Below, piece by piece: positions 46,201 through 58,386 of a stretch of 64,000 nt of DNA. The number at the start of each line of letters is the position of its first letter. Position 1 is the stretch's first letter. The stretch is from Lathyrus oleraceus (taxonomy: Eukaryota; Streptophyta; Magnoliopsida; Fabales; Fabaceae), in NCBI RefSeq assembly GCF_024323335.1, contig NC_066585.1, positions 83,936,614 through 84,000,613 of the forward strand, in the 5' to 3' direction. Under the pieces are notes generated by a model, which saw only the letters and a list, made by a program, of their open reading frames with translations, was not told where the DNA came from and did no database searches. The position numbers and the translations under genes were made by a program.

Positions 46201-46940
46201 AGTTGAGTAGGATTCGTATTCCTTGTGGAATCGGATGTCCATCCTATAAACAAGTCTGCTGTTCTAGCTTTCTTCAGGGTGATGAGTGTCTTGGAACACA
46301 AACCAATTCACGATTTCGGATCTTATCCTATAAACAACCTACAACCCGGTTCAGGATAACTTTCCATGCGAGTACATTATCTACGTTTTGACGGCTATAG
46401 ATAATATATCTCATGCACTCTCTTGTCGAACACTTTGTTTGTTTCCCCAACTGAGTAAGATTTGCATTCTTTACAGAATCAAATATCCATCCTATAAACA
46501 AGTCTGCTGTTCTAGCTTTCTTCAGGATGATGAGTGTTTTGGAACACACACCAATTCACGTCTGTGGTCGGTCACCTGTTACATACCTACAACCCGGTAT
46601 CCTTGGTGTTCCTTCCCGATTTTTGTTACCCTTATACCGGTAACATCTCATTTCTTTGGTGCTTCCTCAGTGAAGTTTTCTGTTGCTTCTCCCCCAGGAG
46701 TCAGCTTGTGTCTCTCCAATGGATTTATTTTCCTTTGGAATTCTTTTCCCCAGTGTGAGTCCTTCACTCCCCAGTGAATTCTCCAGTCTGTTTTCTGTTA
46801 TTCCCTAATCAGAGTCGTGTCTTGTTCACGCTGTGTCAGTTTTGTTTATCCCCAACTAGAGTCTTGTTGGAGTCTCTGTTCCTGGTGAGTGTATTACTCC
46901 GACGGATCGTCTTTTCTTCTGTGTGAATCATATTCCCCAC
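43230..46940 (+). repeat. CCCCAG-type degenerate array (Ogre-E)
   Basis: About 28 copies of TCCCCAG or TCCCCA followed by AGT, AGAGT or GGAGT, spaced 30-200 bp apart. Examples: 43873 (TCCCCAGTAGAGTGGCT), 43936, 44023, 44939, 45069 and 46852. In element sense the motif resembles the complement of the element's own PBS (TCCCCAGTGAAGTCGCCA). The copy near 43619 (TCCCCGGCGAAGTCGTCT) matches that at 14 of 18 positions. Confidence 0.7.
45590..46580 (+). repeat. Roughly 250-bp tandem array (Ogre-E 3' UTR)
   Basis: Four units starting near 45590, 45839, 46089 and 46326, each with CCTATAAACAACCTACAACC, a TTCCCCAGCTGAG copy and CAAACCAATTCACGATTTCG. The first two are almost identical at offset 250; later units are 237-255 bp and more diverged. 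Frames open in the units (45689, 45939, 46176) repeat with the array and are not genes. Confidence 0.9.
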
Positions 46941-47082
46941 AGAATTTTGTCTTTTGCATACATGCATTTGCATCATGAGGTCTCTTAGGGACCAAAATTT
47001 GTCTCATTACTGTTATTTAAGCCCATTCTACCGCGTCGAGATGAAGATTTCTAAACTTCATTTCTCCGGCTAGAATGACCTT

Positions 47083-47095
47083 AAATAGGGGCATC
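47083..47095 (+). other. Ogre-E polypurine tract
   Basis: AAATAGGGGCATC immediately precedes the 3' LTR start TGTAAGACC at 47096. Same core as Ogre-A. Confidence 0.87.
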
Positions 47096-50000
47096 TGTAA
47101 GACCCCAATTTTGGCCCTAAGATCCCTCATGGCCCATATCCTATCATATCATGGCCTCAAGGATCACTGCATGCCCTAGCTTCCCTCCTAGTGGGTAGGT
47201 TGCCTTGTGAGTTGTTTCTTGATCACCAAGCATGCCTTGCATTTGTGTATCTTTGCTTTTCATATGTTTACTAACCAAAAAGTGCAAAAATATTGTCAGT
47301 TTAACCTTGTTGCTTGCAGTTGAAGCAGTCATCAGCAATTAGGTCAAAATCAGTCACAGTCAGTCAAAGTAATGGATGGTGGCCATTCTTGCAGAATTTG
47401 GGCACCATGATCAATAATCAAAGGTTCATATGACTTGTGACATCATTTGGAATCAAGATATCAAGGAATTAGGGTTTGGAATTCATCAGAAGGTGGTTCA
47501 GTCAAGCAAAACCCTAGAAAGTCAAACTTGGTCAACTGTGGATTTAATCAGTGATTTGAGGATGGGATTTGGTCTGAGAGGTCTCATTCATGTCTATACA
47601 AGCTTCATATATCATGTCAAGCATCATCATTGAAGAATTTGAAGTCAAACAGAAAATTTCCAGAAATGGAAAGTTGACCTGTAATTGGAATTTACCAAAA
47701 ATGGAAACTTCTTGATCCTAAACTTGCATCATGATACAAGCTTCAAATGAATTTTTGTCCAACATGAAAGTTGAAGATCTTGTTCTCCCATTTTCAAAAA
47801 GTCCAAGAACACTCAAATCCCATGAATGGTTTGCAAGATATGATCAATTCAATTTCAAAAATTTGTGAACTTCAAAGAGCCATATCTCATGAACCATAAA
47901 GCCAAATTTGGTGGGGTTTTTTCCTACAAACCACATTTCATCTCCTCTTTCCAAAAATATAAATTTCATCCATCAAAACCTCACCATGCAAAATGGCAAT
48001 TTTGGACTTGTTTCATTTAAATTCAAGTTTGACCAAAAGTTGACTTTTCAAATTAAAGGTTTTCAGCACATTTGGCCAATTGGGAATTGTTTGGAAGGCT
48101 ATTTGCAACATGTTCCAAGCCCAAATTCATGCTCATGCTACTATCATACCATCATTTTGGCCAAAGGTGCAAAATTAGCAATTGGTTGAAATAAGTAAAT
48201 CCTTGTTAGCACTTCATGAGCAGACATAAAACAGCAAATATAATGGTCATTTGCAGCATGTTACAAAGCACATTTTGTGCAGACTCACACCCCATTGCCA
48301 AGTTGGTGAAAGTTAGCAAAATGACAAAAATGCTTCATTTGAACTAATCTTGTTTAGCACTTCATTAACCAACATTAAACAGATGTATATAACCTTATTT
48401 TCTGCACAACTAAACCCTAGTAGCAGCCATACACGCACAGAAACTCTCATGCTCTCTCAATTGCATTTTGACACATTTTCAATTTCTGCTCAAAACTTTC
48501 AAAGTACACGATCTCCATTGGTTTGTTCTTCATTCTAGCCAACATTTGAGGACATTTGCAAGCACACAACACCAGTTGGAACTCCTTTTTTGAGCTCTGT
48601 TTTCTTCAAGCCACAGCAATGGTGAATCGAATTTAGGAAGCTTCCAGGCATCAGTGAGCTAATCTACCTCAAGTACCCATCATTCCACAGCATTGTATTC
48701 ATCTGTTTTTGCTTGCATCATCAAAACAACACCTGCTCCACACTTTTCTTCAAAATCAAGTAAGTGCTCGACCTTCTCCTTTTACCAAATCATGCTATGT
48801 TTAGGATAGGTCTTTGTATGCTCATTCCATTGCAACTTGAATCGTTTGAAATGGTTAACTGTGTTAAGAGAAATCTGGCTTTGAAGTTCTATGCTCAAAC
48901 TTGTTTTCATTGATTTCTCTTTTGTGAGCCTGTTTTAATGATTATGGTTGCTGGATTTGTATTATGCTTGGTGTGCTGAATCGATTGCCATATTTAAATG
49001 CTGTTTCTGGGATAATTTGTTTTTCGCGATTGGCTGATGATGAAGAACAAGTTGACGCTGTACTGTACACAAACCCTAAAATTCGTTTTTTCCAGAAATC
49101 CACTGTTCACGTGTTGGCTGCTTTTGTTATTTTTTGATTGCATGAACAGCACTGTTGCCTTGCCCATACTGAATTGCTGCGTGCCACCTCTCCAACCAAA
49201 ACTCACCGTTTCATTTAATTTCCCCACGAATTACAATACTGCCACCGGTCATAATTATTTAAATTAATTCATTTTAATTGTTCAATAATTATTTCATTTT
49301 GTTACACAATTTTACAAAAATCACATCTCATTCATTGTTAATCCAAAATTCATGAAAATTTCAGCATTGTGTTCATCTTGATGTCTAGTATTTTATCTTG
49401 ATTTTTGCTGAATTTTTGGTTGGTCTAATTTTTAATGATGCTAGGATTTGTAACATGTATGCATATTTCATACCTTTTGCCAAAAACCTTGTGAAATGAT
49501 GAGGATGTATCCAATGATTCTGAAATTTTTTGTGGTTAATCTACACTCATTCATCTTCATTTTGATGTAAAGTTTGTGCATTTATAATATGTGGTTTGTG
49601 AGATATGAATTTTTGAACTAGGGTGTGACAATTTGTGTCACACCAATGTTATGCAATTTCTTGATTTTTGTTGACATGCTTCCTGACCTCCAATTAATGT
49701 GAAATTTTTCATGATCCTTCTCTTACATGTCTAGTTGATGTGTGAATTTTCCTGGAATTAATTGTGCCATTTCCAATTTGTTTGAGAATTTTCTTCCCTG
49801 CCTAGTCAAATGTTGACTTCATGTGATACATGTTGCCAAATCCCTGGTGAAATTCTCATATCTTATTGGTTGATCATGAAATTTTACATGTGCATACTAG
49901 ACATCTTGAGATTTTCATTGGTGTTGATCCCATTCATTTCTCATCTGTTTTCATTTTGTTATGATTTTTTGAAGATGACACATGTTTTGTTGACTTCTTT

Positions 50001-53000
50001 GTGCACATTTGAAAATGTGTTGACTTCCTGATTTTAATTGACCATCTTCCCATGATCCAATTGAGCTGAAATTTAATATGCATGCTATGTTATGGATTGT
50101 GATTGAGTGTGAATTATTTCATAATTTTTGGAATTGATTATGTTTGGGTTTGAGCTTGGTCTTGCTGTTGACCTTTTGTGTGCTCCCTCTTGCCATGTTT
50201 TGACTTCTTTGGTCTATAAAATGATGATGATGCATGTTATGAATTTGAAACCAATTGTGCTTGCTTCTTAAATGTTTGAACTTGACTTTGGTTGACTTTC
50301 ATTTGCTGTTTTGACTTTTATCATTTGTTTTTGACCCTAGGCTTGCCCTAGTGGTCTCTTGGCTTATGTTGAGTTCATTTGTTTCAGGTTAAGCACCAAT
50401 GCCTCAAAGATCATTCAAATTTGATTGAGTTGGATTATATATATCATGTGCTAACCCTTTTTTTGTAGGTGTGACTCATATAGTTGAGTCTTGTGCTTTG
50501 CACATTGGTCCCTCTGTGGTTGACTGTTGTTTATCCATTCCTTTTGTTTTAAACTGTTGAACTGTTTACTAATTGGCTTGACTTTTTCAGGTACTTTAGT
50601 TGCTTAAGTTCTTTGAACTTGCTTTGCTTTGCTATTTAGCAATTTGCTTTGAGGTATAATTACTTCTTCTTCATGTAGTCTGGAGACCCGGTCTGTTATT
50701 TGGCCGGGCAAACTGTCTGAAGTCCTCCTTAAGAGGCAATGCTTGTGTGTGTTTAAAATTGTCCCAAGCAGGAAAAGTCCTTCAAGTAAGGCAATTGGTA
50801 GATCAAAGGGATAAGTAACCTATCCCCTACTATTCAGTGAGTCCTCTCCTTGCTCCCATTACATGGTTGAAGCATTGAGATAAATACCCAAAATCTATCG
50901 AGTCAATAATGTGGAAAGAGCTCCATCTTTCTGAGCTCCCACACTTTCTTAAATGCTCTCCCTGATTAGGGATAGAAGCAATGAGGCACACCCCTCATCT
51001 CCTTTCATCTGCTTCACCTTAGCCTCTCAATGGCAAGGTTAAGAGCAACTTTTTACCCTATTCCAGTTGGCCTCAGTGCCAAACCCTCTTGTGTGAGCCC
51101 CCTTGTTTGGCTATAGAGTGTGCTGTTTGATATTCATTGATTGATTGATTGCTTCATATGCACCTGTTTGCTTATACGTTATGCATTTATCATCATCAAT
51201 TGCCATTAGTGCATGATCATCTCATTTGTCTTTGTGATGCTATCATTGTTGCTTGCCCATTGAGGACAATTGTAAGTCCATTGCTTTGGCATTTGCTCCT
51301 ATGATATGGAAGGATAGAGTGTAAGACCGCATTGGTTACTCATATCTTCTGTTTTATCTGTTTGTATGTGAGGATACAGTTATAAGTCCCTGTAAGTTGG
51401 CATCTGTTGTCCTGTGATCATAATTTGATCTGTTTGATTTGTATGAGAGGTTGCAGTTATAAGTCCCTGTAAGTTGGCATCTGTTGTCCTGTGATCATAA
51501 TTTGATCTGTTTGATTTGTATGAGAGGTTGCAGTTATAAGTCCCTGTAAGTTGGCATCTGCTTTCCTGTGATTATAATTTGTTCTATCTGTTTGTATGTG
51601 AGGTTGCAATTGTAAGTCCCTGTAAGTTGGCATTTGCTTTCCTGTGATCACATGTTGCTTTGTTTGTTTGTATGTGAGGATACAACTGTAAGTCCCTGCA
51701 AGTTGGCATTTGTATTCCTAGGACCATACTGTGGAGGTTAGAGTAAGCCCAGACAGATTGGCATCTGACTTCCATGTTTTGTTTTCTTTGTTTATGTGAG
51801 GTTGCAACTGTAAGTCCCTGCAAGTTGGCATTTGCTTTCCTATGATCATAGGTTGGATATTGGTATAAGTCCAGACAGATTGGCATCCGGTATCCAAGTT
51901 TCTTTTTGTTTTAGGAGATTAGTATAAGTCCATTGAGTGGCTTCTGATATCCATTTCTGTTTTAGGAGACTGGTGTAAATCCATCTATTGGTATCCGGTA
52001 TCCACCTTTTATTTCTTTGTTTGAGGAGATTAGTGTAAGACCATTGAGTGGCATCTGATATCCAGTTTTATTTTAGGAGATTGGTATAAGCCCAGTGATT
52101 GGCATCCGATATCCGCTTTTGCTTTCTTTGTTTGTCTATTATTATCCATTGCTATTCCAAAGGACACACTTGAATCATCTCCCATATGATCTCAAGAAGT
52201 GAACCTTCTAAGAAGTTTTACTTTCCATCCTCATCCATTCCTCCCCATTACGTCTTAGAACCTTTTCACACATTACCTTTCAAGTTTGACATAAATGTTG
52301 TGCAGACATCTTCATGTTTTCTAACTAAAAACCTGGACCCAAGTCCTTGACTTTTTTCAACTCCATTTCATAACACTTCTTTTGAATCAATCTTAATCAT
52401 ACTTTGACTCCATTTTCATAATCACAATCAATTAACTTCACTCATTCACTTGTTTTGGCTTTGTCCATTGTTAATCTTCATGCATTAGCCATAGGTTTCA
52501 ATTATCATTGTGGTTGATGTAAATCTTGCCTATCCTTAGTGAGTCGACAGTAAGACTTCCGTACTGAAAACAGGGCTAACCCCTCTAGTACGTCGAAGCT
52601 ATCCTCGCATGGTGGATGTTGGTCTTGGTCGAGTGTTCTCCCATTGATAATGAAAAGCCTCAGTGCTATTGTTTAAAATTGAATCCACCAACTTTTGGAA
52701 ATCTTTTAGCCGAACTACGGCGTTTTGATCCTTACCTTTGATGGAAGGTACGTAGGCAGCGGGTTCATCCGTTCAAACCCAATAAAATGTACATTCTTTT
52801 CTCATCATCCCAATCATGTTTGCACAATACTTATGTCATAACAAATAACAATTTTATACAACAAGTGTGAAAAGGGCTCCCTAGGAGTACCTAGGACGTA
52901 GTGGGTGCCTAACACCTTCCCATTGCGTAATTTACCCCTTACCCAGACTCTCTGATCTTTTTATTAGTTTTCTACGTGTAAAACTTCTTAGGCTTTTGTT

Positions 53001-53116
53001 CGCTTTTTAGCCAGTCCTTTGGATAAATAAAAGTGCGGTGGCGACTCGAAAATTTCATTGTATCTCTAGCTTATGATTTAATCGATAGATCATATAGCGA
53101 CGAATACACCGCTACA
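47096..53116 (+). repeat. Ogre-E 3' LTR
   Basis: 6021 bp, collinear with 33846-39866 at offset 13250. Differences noted by eye include changes near 47282, 47328, 47575, 47996, 48152, 48274, 48576, 49708, 50460, 51031 and 52243. The hairpin is at 49622-49644 and the TATA-like site at 48386-48392. Confidence 0.96.
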
Positions 53117-53121
53117 CTCGG
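53117..53121 (+). other. Ogre-E target-site duplication, right copy (CTCGG)
   Basis: Matches 33841-33845 and returns to Chromo-D integrase sequence. Confidence 0.95.
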
Positions 53122-56100
53122 TAAACCAGAAACAAAATCCATACTGATACTATCCCACTTCCACTCTGGAATAGCCAACGGTTGCATTAGCCCAGACGGC
53201 TTCTGATGCTCAATCTTTGACTTCTGACAAGTCAAACAGGAATAAACAAAACTCGCAATTTCTCTTTTCATCCCCGGCCACCAAAATAACTTTTTCAAAT
53301 CATGATACATCTTCGTAGCTCCAGGATTGAATACTCAGGCCACTACGATGTCCTTCTTCAAGAATACTCTTCTTAAGTTCGATAACATCCGGAATACACA
53401 CCCGATTACCAATTTTCAAAACACCATTCTCATCAACTCTGAATTCACCACCTTGGCCTTGATTCACTAAAGTCAACTTATCAACCAAAAACACATCGGA
53501 TTTCTGACCCTCTCTGATCTCATCCAGAATACCACTTGTTAGCTTCAACAATCCCAATTTAACACTATTGTGAGTACTCTCACACACCAAACTCAAGTCT
53601 CTAAACTGCTCAATTAAATCCAATTCCTTAACCATTAACATAGACATATGCAATGATTTCCGACTCAACGCATCAGCCACTACATTTGCTTTACCCGGAT
53701 GGTAATTCAAACCAAAGTCATAATCCTTCAGAAATTCTAACCATCTCCTCTGTCTCATATTCAGTTCTTTCTGATCGAACAAATACTTTAAACTTTTATG
53801 GTCACTGAAAACCTCAAATCTTGACCCATACAAGTAATGCCTCCATAATTTCAGAACAAATACCACAGCTGCCAACTCTAAATCATGTGTCGGATAGTTC
53901 CTTTCATGAATCCTCAGTTGTCTCGAAGCATAAGCTATAACCTGCTTATTCTGCATCAACACACCACCCAAACCCAACAATGAAGCATCACAGTAAACCT
54001 CAAATGGTTCCGACGGACTCGGTAATATCAGAATAGGAGAAGTAGTCAATCTTCTCTTTAACTCTTGGAAACCTTCTTCACATTTTGAATCCCAAACAAA
54101 CGCTTGCCCCTTTCTAGTCAACATCGTCAACGGTAACGCCAACTTAGAAAATCCCTCAATGAACTTCCTATAATAACCAGCCAAACCAAGGAAACTTCGA
54201 ATCTCAGCAACAGACTTCGGAGCTTCCCACTTAGACACCGCTTCTATCTTAGAAGGATCCACAGCAACACCACCTCTTGAAATCACATGACCAAGAAAAC
54301 TAACCTCTTCTAACCAAAATTCACACTTAGACAGTTTAGCAAATAACTTCTTTTCTCGTAGAACTTCTAAAACCACTCTCAAATGCTCAGCATGCTCTTC
54401 TTCAGATTTCGAATACACCAAAATGTCGTCAATAAACACCACAACAAACTTATCTAGGAACGGATGGAAAATCCTATTCATGTACTCCATAAATACTCCA
54501 GGCGCATTAGTCACACCAAAAGGCATTACAGAATACTCATAATGTCCATACCTTGTTCTGAAAGCAGTCTTCTGAATATCCTCAGTTTTCACACGTATCT
54601 GATGATACCCAGATCTCAAATCTATCTTGCTGAACACACTCGCACCAACCAACTGATCCATCAAATCATCAATCCTCGGCAAAGGATACCGATTCTTGAT
54701 CGTCACTTTATTCAGTTGCCTGTAGTCCACACACAACCTCATAGTACCTTCTTTCTTCTTAACCAACAACACTGGTGCACCCCACGGTGACACACTCGGA
54801 CGAATAAATTTCTTATCCAACAGATCTTCCAGCTGACTCTTCAATTCAGTTAACTCAACAGCAGACATACGATACGGAGCCATCGATATCGGCCTAGTAC
54901 CAGGTACCAAATCAATCGAGAACTCAACTTCACGCTCTGGCGGTAATTCATTCACTTCTCCTGGAAACACATCAGGAAAATCACACACCACGGCTAGATC
55001 ACAAATCGCCAGTTTATCTTTAGCCTCTAAAGTCGCTAACAGCATAAACAACTCTGCCCCATCCGCTACTGCCTCATTCACCTGCCTCGCTGATAGAAAC
55101 AAACTCTTCCCTTCCTCAATCTCAGGAAATATTACAGTCTTATCAAAACAGTTGATGGAAACCCGGTTAGACACCAACCAGTTCATACCCAAGATAACGT
55201 CAATCTGCACTAGTGGAAGACACACAAGGTCCATCCCAAAGTCTCTACCAAAAATACTCAAAGGACAATTTAAACAAACTGAAGTAGTAGTCACTGAACC
55301 CTTTGCAGGAGTATCAATCACCATACTACCATACATCTCAGATATCTCTAACTTAAGTTTCACAGCACAATCCAAAGATATAAAGGAATGAGTAGCACCG
55401 GTGTCAATAATAGCTACAAGAGGAAAGCCATTAATATAACACGTACCTCGGATCAAACGATCATCTGCAAAAGTCTCAGAACCCGATAAAGCAAAGACCT
55501 TGCCTCCCGACTGATTCTCTCTCTTTGGCTTAGGACACTGTGGACTGATATGACCCACCTCTCCACAGTTGAAACAAGTTACAGTCTTCAACCGACACTC
55601 TGCAGCCAAATGACCACCTTTGCCACACTTGAAACACTTCATCTCAGCACTGGTACACTCATGGACACGATGTCCAGCCCGACCACATCTATAACACTTA
55701 GCAGGGGCACTAGAGTCTCCCCCACTAGGCCTCTTCATCCCACTCTGCTTCTGGAAACCTTTGCCAGCTGCATACGGTTTTCCACGATCATTCTGATTCT
55801 TGCCTTTCCTATCAACTCTCTGTTGATAGCTCTCTGCTCTGGCTTTGGAATCCTGTTCAAAAATCCTGCAACAGTCAACCAAGTCAGAAAACACTCTTAT
55901 CCGCTGATATCCAATAGCCTGTTTGATCTCGGGACGCAACCCGTTCTCAAACTTCACACATTTCGAAAATTCTCCAGCAGCCTCACTATAGGGAGTGTAA
56001 TACTTCGACAGCTCTGTGAACTTAGCAGCATACTCAGTAACAGACCTGTTACCCTGTTTCAATTCCAAGAACTCTATCTCTTTCTTTCCTCTGACATCCT

Positions 56101-56473
56101 CTGGAAAATACTTCCTCAGAAATCTCTCTCTGAACACAGCCCAAGTGATCTCAGCATTTCCAGCAGATTCCAACTCAGTGCGGGTAGCAACCCACCAATC
56201 ATCAGCTTCCTCTGACAGCATATGCGTACCGAACCTGACCTTCTGGTTATCGGCACACTCAGTCACTCGGAAGATCCTCTCGATCTCCTTCAACCACTTC
56301 TGAGCACCATCTGGATCGTATGCTCCCTTGAACATTGGAGGATTGTTCTTCTGGAACTCACTCAGTTGACGAGCAACTCCCATTCCCACAACATTCGGAT
56401 TTCCTCCAAGTACTCCAGCTAGCATACCCAGAGCCTCAGCAATCGCAGCATCATCTCTACCTCTTCCAGCCAT
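53122..56473 (-). pseudogene. gag-pol, gag to integrase N-terminus (Chromo-D)
   Basis: ATG at 56473 starts a 1057-codon frame to 53300; an extra base at the TT of 53327-53328 shifts the frame, and integrase continues in the next frame to 53122. Order: gag core (about 45-215, with WLKEIERIF and [11 protein letters not shown]), three CCHC knuckles (260-273, 280-293, 300-313), protease IDTGATHSF (DTG 357-359), RT with FIDDILVYS (681-683), RNase H with [11 protein letters not shown] (828-831) and DHKSLKYLF, then the integrase HHCC finger (CLTCQKSK) and the first catalytic Asp (SMDFVSGLP). Ogre-E splits the gene here; the rest is at 32826-33845. Apart from the frameshift no stop is visible. Confidence 0.94.
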
Positions 56474-56576
56474 CTCTATTCTGAAAACCCAACAAGCTAA
56501 AACAATAAGTACTGATAGGGTTACACAACACCTATCCCGTACAGGGGAAACAGAATAATTACGACTCGACTCGACC
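56474..56576 (-). other. Chromo-D gag leader
   Basis: About 100 bp between the PBS and the gag ATG. Short, with no further motif seen. Confidence 0.6.
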
Positions 56577-56594
56577 GACTATGCTCTGATACCA
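56577..56594 (-). other. Chromo-D primer-binding site
   Basis: The minus strand reads TGGTATCAGAGCATAGTC, four bases inside the 5' LTR. TGGTATCAGAGC is the usual complement of plant initiator tRNA-Met. Confidence 0.92.
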
Positions 56595-57761
56595 CTAATG
56601 TAACACCCTTCTAAAATACCCCAATATTTAATTAAAATAACATATAAAACTCAGAGTAATTATGCAGTTAAGGGTGTCACACACAAACACTGTACACCAT
56701 TCACCAATATAACGGTCATGCTCTTTATTGATTCAAAACAGTAACATTTGCATAAAACGCAGCGGATAGAAATCTCATCAATCATGTAAAACATTACATG
56801 TAAAATAGTTCATAACCAACAATAAAACATTTAAAACAAGTTAAAACATCCCATCCCGATGTTACATCTATCAGAGCACGACCCACTAAGGAGACTACAC
56901 TAGACTCCAAGCATTAGCTTCTACTCAACTCATTGCTCGTTACCTGAAAAATAGTTGTAAGGGTGAGTTCCTCAATCGATATAATAAGCATTATAAATTA
57001 TCATGTCATGTTAAGTAAATAACACATTTCATCACCCAAATCAGATTACACATTCAGCAACGGCAATATCAACTCAATCATACTCATACTCAATGTCAAC
57101 ACAACCACACGTATAATATTGGAATACATCCATTCATATTATACGCCATACATACATTATGCAATGAGACTCCACACATGCGGTACCAACTATTCTTGAA
57201 CATTTAGTTCAAGCTCACCGATCAAATCCAGATACGGCTACTAAGCTCACTAGTCCCACTCATTTGAGATCTAATGACTCACTCACTAATTCCTCACCAT
57301 GGGAATTAGCTACAGCCCCAAAGGCTATACTATGCACACTAATCATCTAGCATGCAAACATCAACAACAAATCCACAATGATTCACTCACTAATTCCTCA
57401 CCATGGGAATTAGCTACAGCCCCAAAGGCTATGCTATGCACGCTAATCATCTAGCAATGCAACATCAACAACAATTTCACAATGGACATATGCTCACACT
57501 CTAAGCCATACAACAGTCCATTCACAAATACATGCATAATATATACATTCACAGCATTATGCATATCATCATACATCATCAACACATGTATCAACACATC
57601 ATATCATGTCAAACAATTAAACACAGTATTAGCACACTCTACTAATACCTATACTGCTCAAAACAGCGGGAAATAATCCCTACTATATCACACACCGATA
57701 TAGGCAACCACCAATTAGGCACACAACATTTTGATTAACACTTTTTCCACTCTGCAACAGT

Positions 57762-57940
57762 GTTAACCGGTTAACGCCCTGGGTTAACCGGTTAACGCAG
57801 GCAAAACACGCTTACTGCCCAAAACTTAACAGTGTTAACCGGTTAACGCCCTGGGTTAACCGGTTAACGCAGGCAAAACAGCACAAATTCTCAATTCGTA
57901 ACAGTGTTAACCGGTTAACACCCTGGGTTAACCGGTTAAC
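57762..57940. promoter_or_regulatory. Six-fold palindrome array in Chromo-D 5' LTR
   Basis: Copy of 32006-32184 at offset 25756, with all six GTTAACCGGTTAAC palindromes intact. Being in the 5' LTR, this is the copy that could affect transcription of the element. In element sense it lies roughly 440 bp downstream of the TATA-like site, so it would be inside the transcript if that site is used. Confidence 0.7.
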
Positions 57941-58378
57941 GCAGACAAAACAACAGTTCCTGCGCTAACACAAAGCAGAATGCAGAATTCTCCGCATTTT
58001 CCGCCATTAGAGGACTTCCGGACCTCCGATTCCAATTCCGTAAAAAGCTATACGTCCAGTAAATTACGACACACACCATTATCGATTCAATTACAGTTTT
58101 TAACACAGTTTATCCAACATCATTTTCAGCATTCACAATCCCAATTAGGGTCAATTCGACGGTTTATCACTACCCATTACATGCTAACCCATAATACCCG
58201 TTAAACGACGATAAACCCCCCTTACCTGATTAATCCGACAAATCTTTGAGCTCTAAGATCTTCTCTTCTCCAACCTTTGCTCTCTGGTTCTTCCTCTTAC
58301 TCTGCCTCTTTCAGCCGCTTCTCTGAGTTTCACGTGAAAACCTTATTTTCCAAAATGAACTCTTTTTACTTATTCCAA

Positions 58379-58386
58379 CTTATATA
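58379..58386 (-). promoter_or_regulatory. Putative TATA box, Chromo-D 5' LTR
   Basis: TATATAAG on the minus strand, about 155 bp from the LTR start. A start site about 30 bp further would put CACGTG (58331-58336) and the palindrome array in the transcribed part. Such a short U3 is unusual, so the true promoter may lie elsewhere. Confidence 0.35.

Larger units (their letters stand above)
42507..47082 (+). other. Ogre-E 3' untranslated region
   Basis: 4.6 kb without a credible gene. It begins with a degenerate 50-60-bp repeat (CCCGAAAGGGCGG and AGGCAAAAA, 42550-42720), then non-repetitive DNA to about 43190, the CCCCAG-type array to about 46940 and, within it, a roughly 250-bp tandem array. 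Matches the known hypervariable, satellite-like 3' UTR of Ogre elements. Confidence 0.75.
33846..53116 (+). mobile_element. Ogre-E: non-autonomous Ogre-type element
   Basis: Complete 19271-bp element: 5' LTR 33846-39866, internal 39867-47095, 3' LTR 47096-53116, flanked by CTCGG. Both LTRs are exactly 6021 bp, offset 13250, with about 11 substitutions seen (0.18 percent). The LTR starts TGTAAGACCCC, unlike Ogre-A and Ogre-C, and its PBS differs at three positions, so it is a separate family. The 7.2-kb interior keeps only the edges of gag, gag-pro, RT and integrase. It must have moved with proteins from another element. Confidence 0.96.

Noticed and set aside
45689..46391. Three similar short proteins in a row (45689, 45939, 46176)
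   Set aside because: They are frames inside the roughly 250-bp tandem units and share no domain.
33846..53116. Segmental duplication of 6 kb (33846-39866 and 47096-53116)
   Set aside because: Ends, PBS, polypurine tract and CTCGG duplication show an LTR pair of one element.
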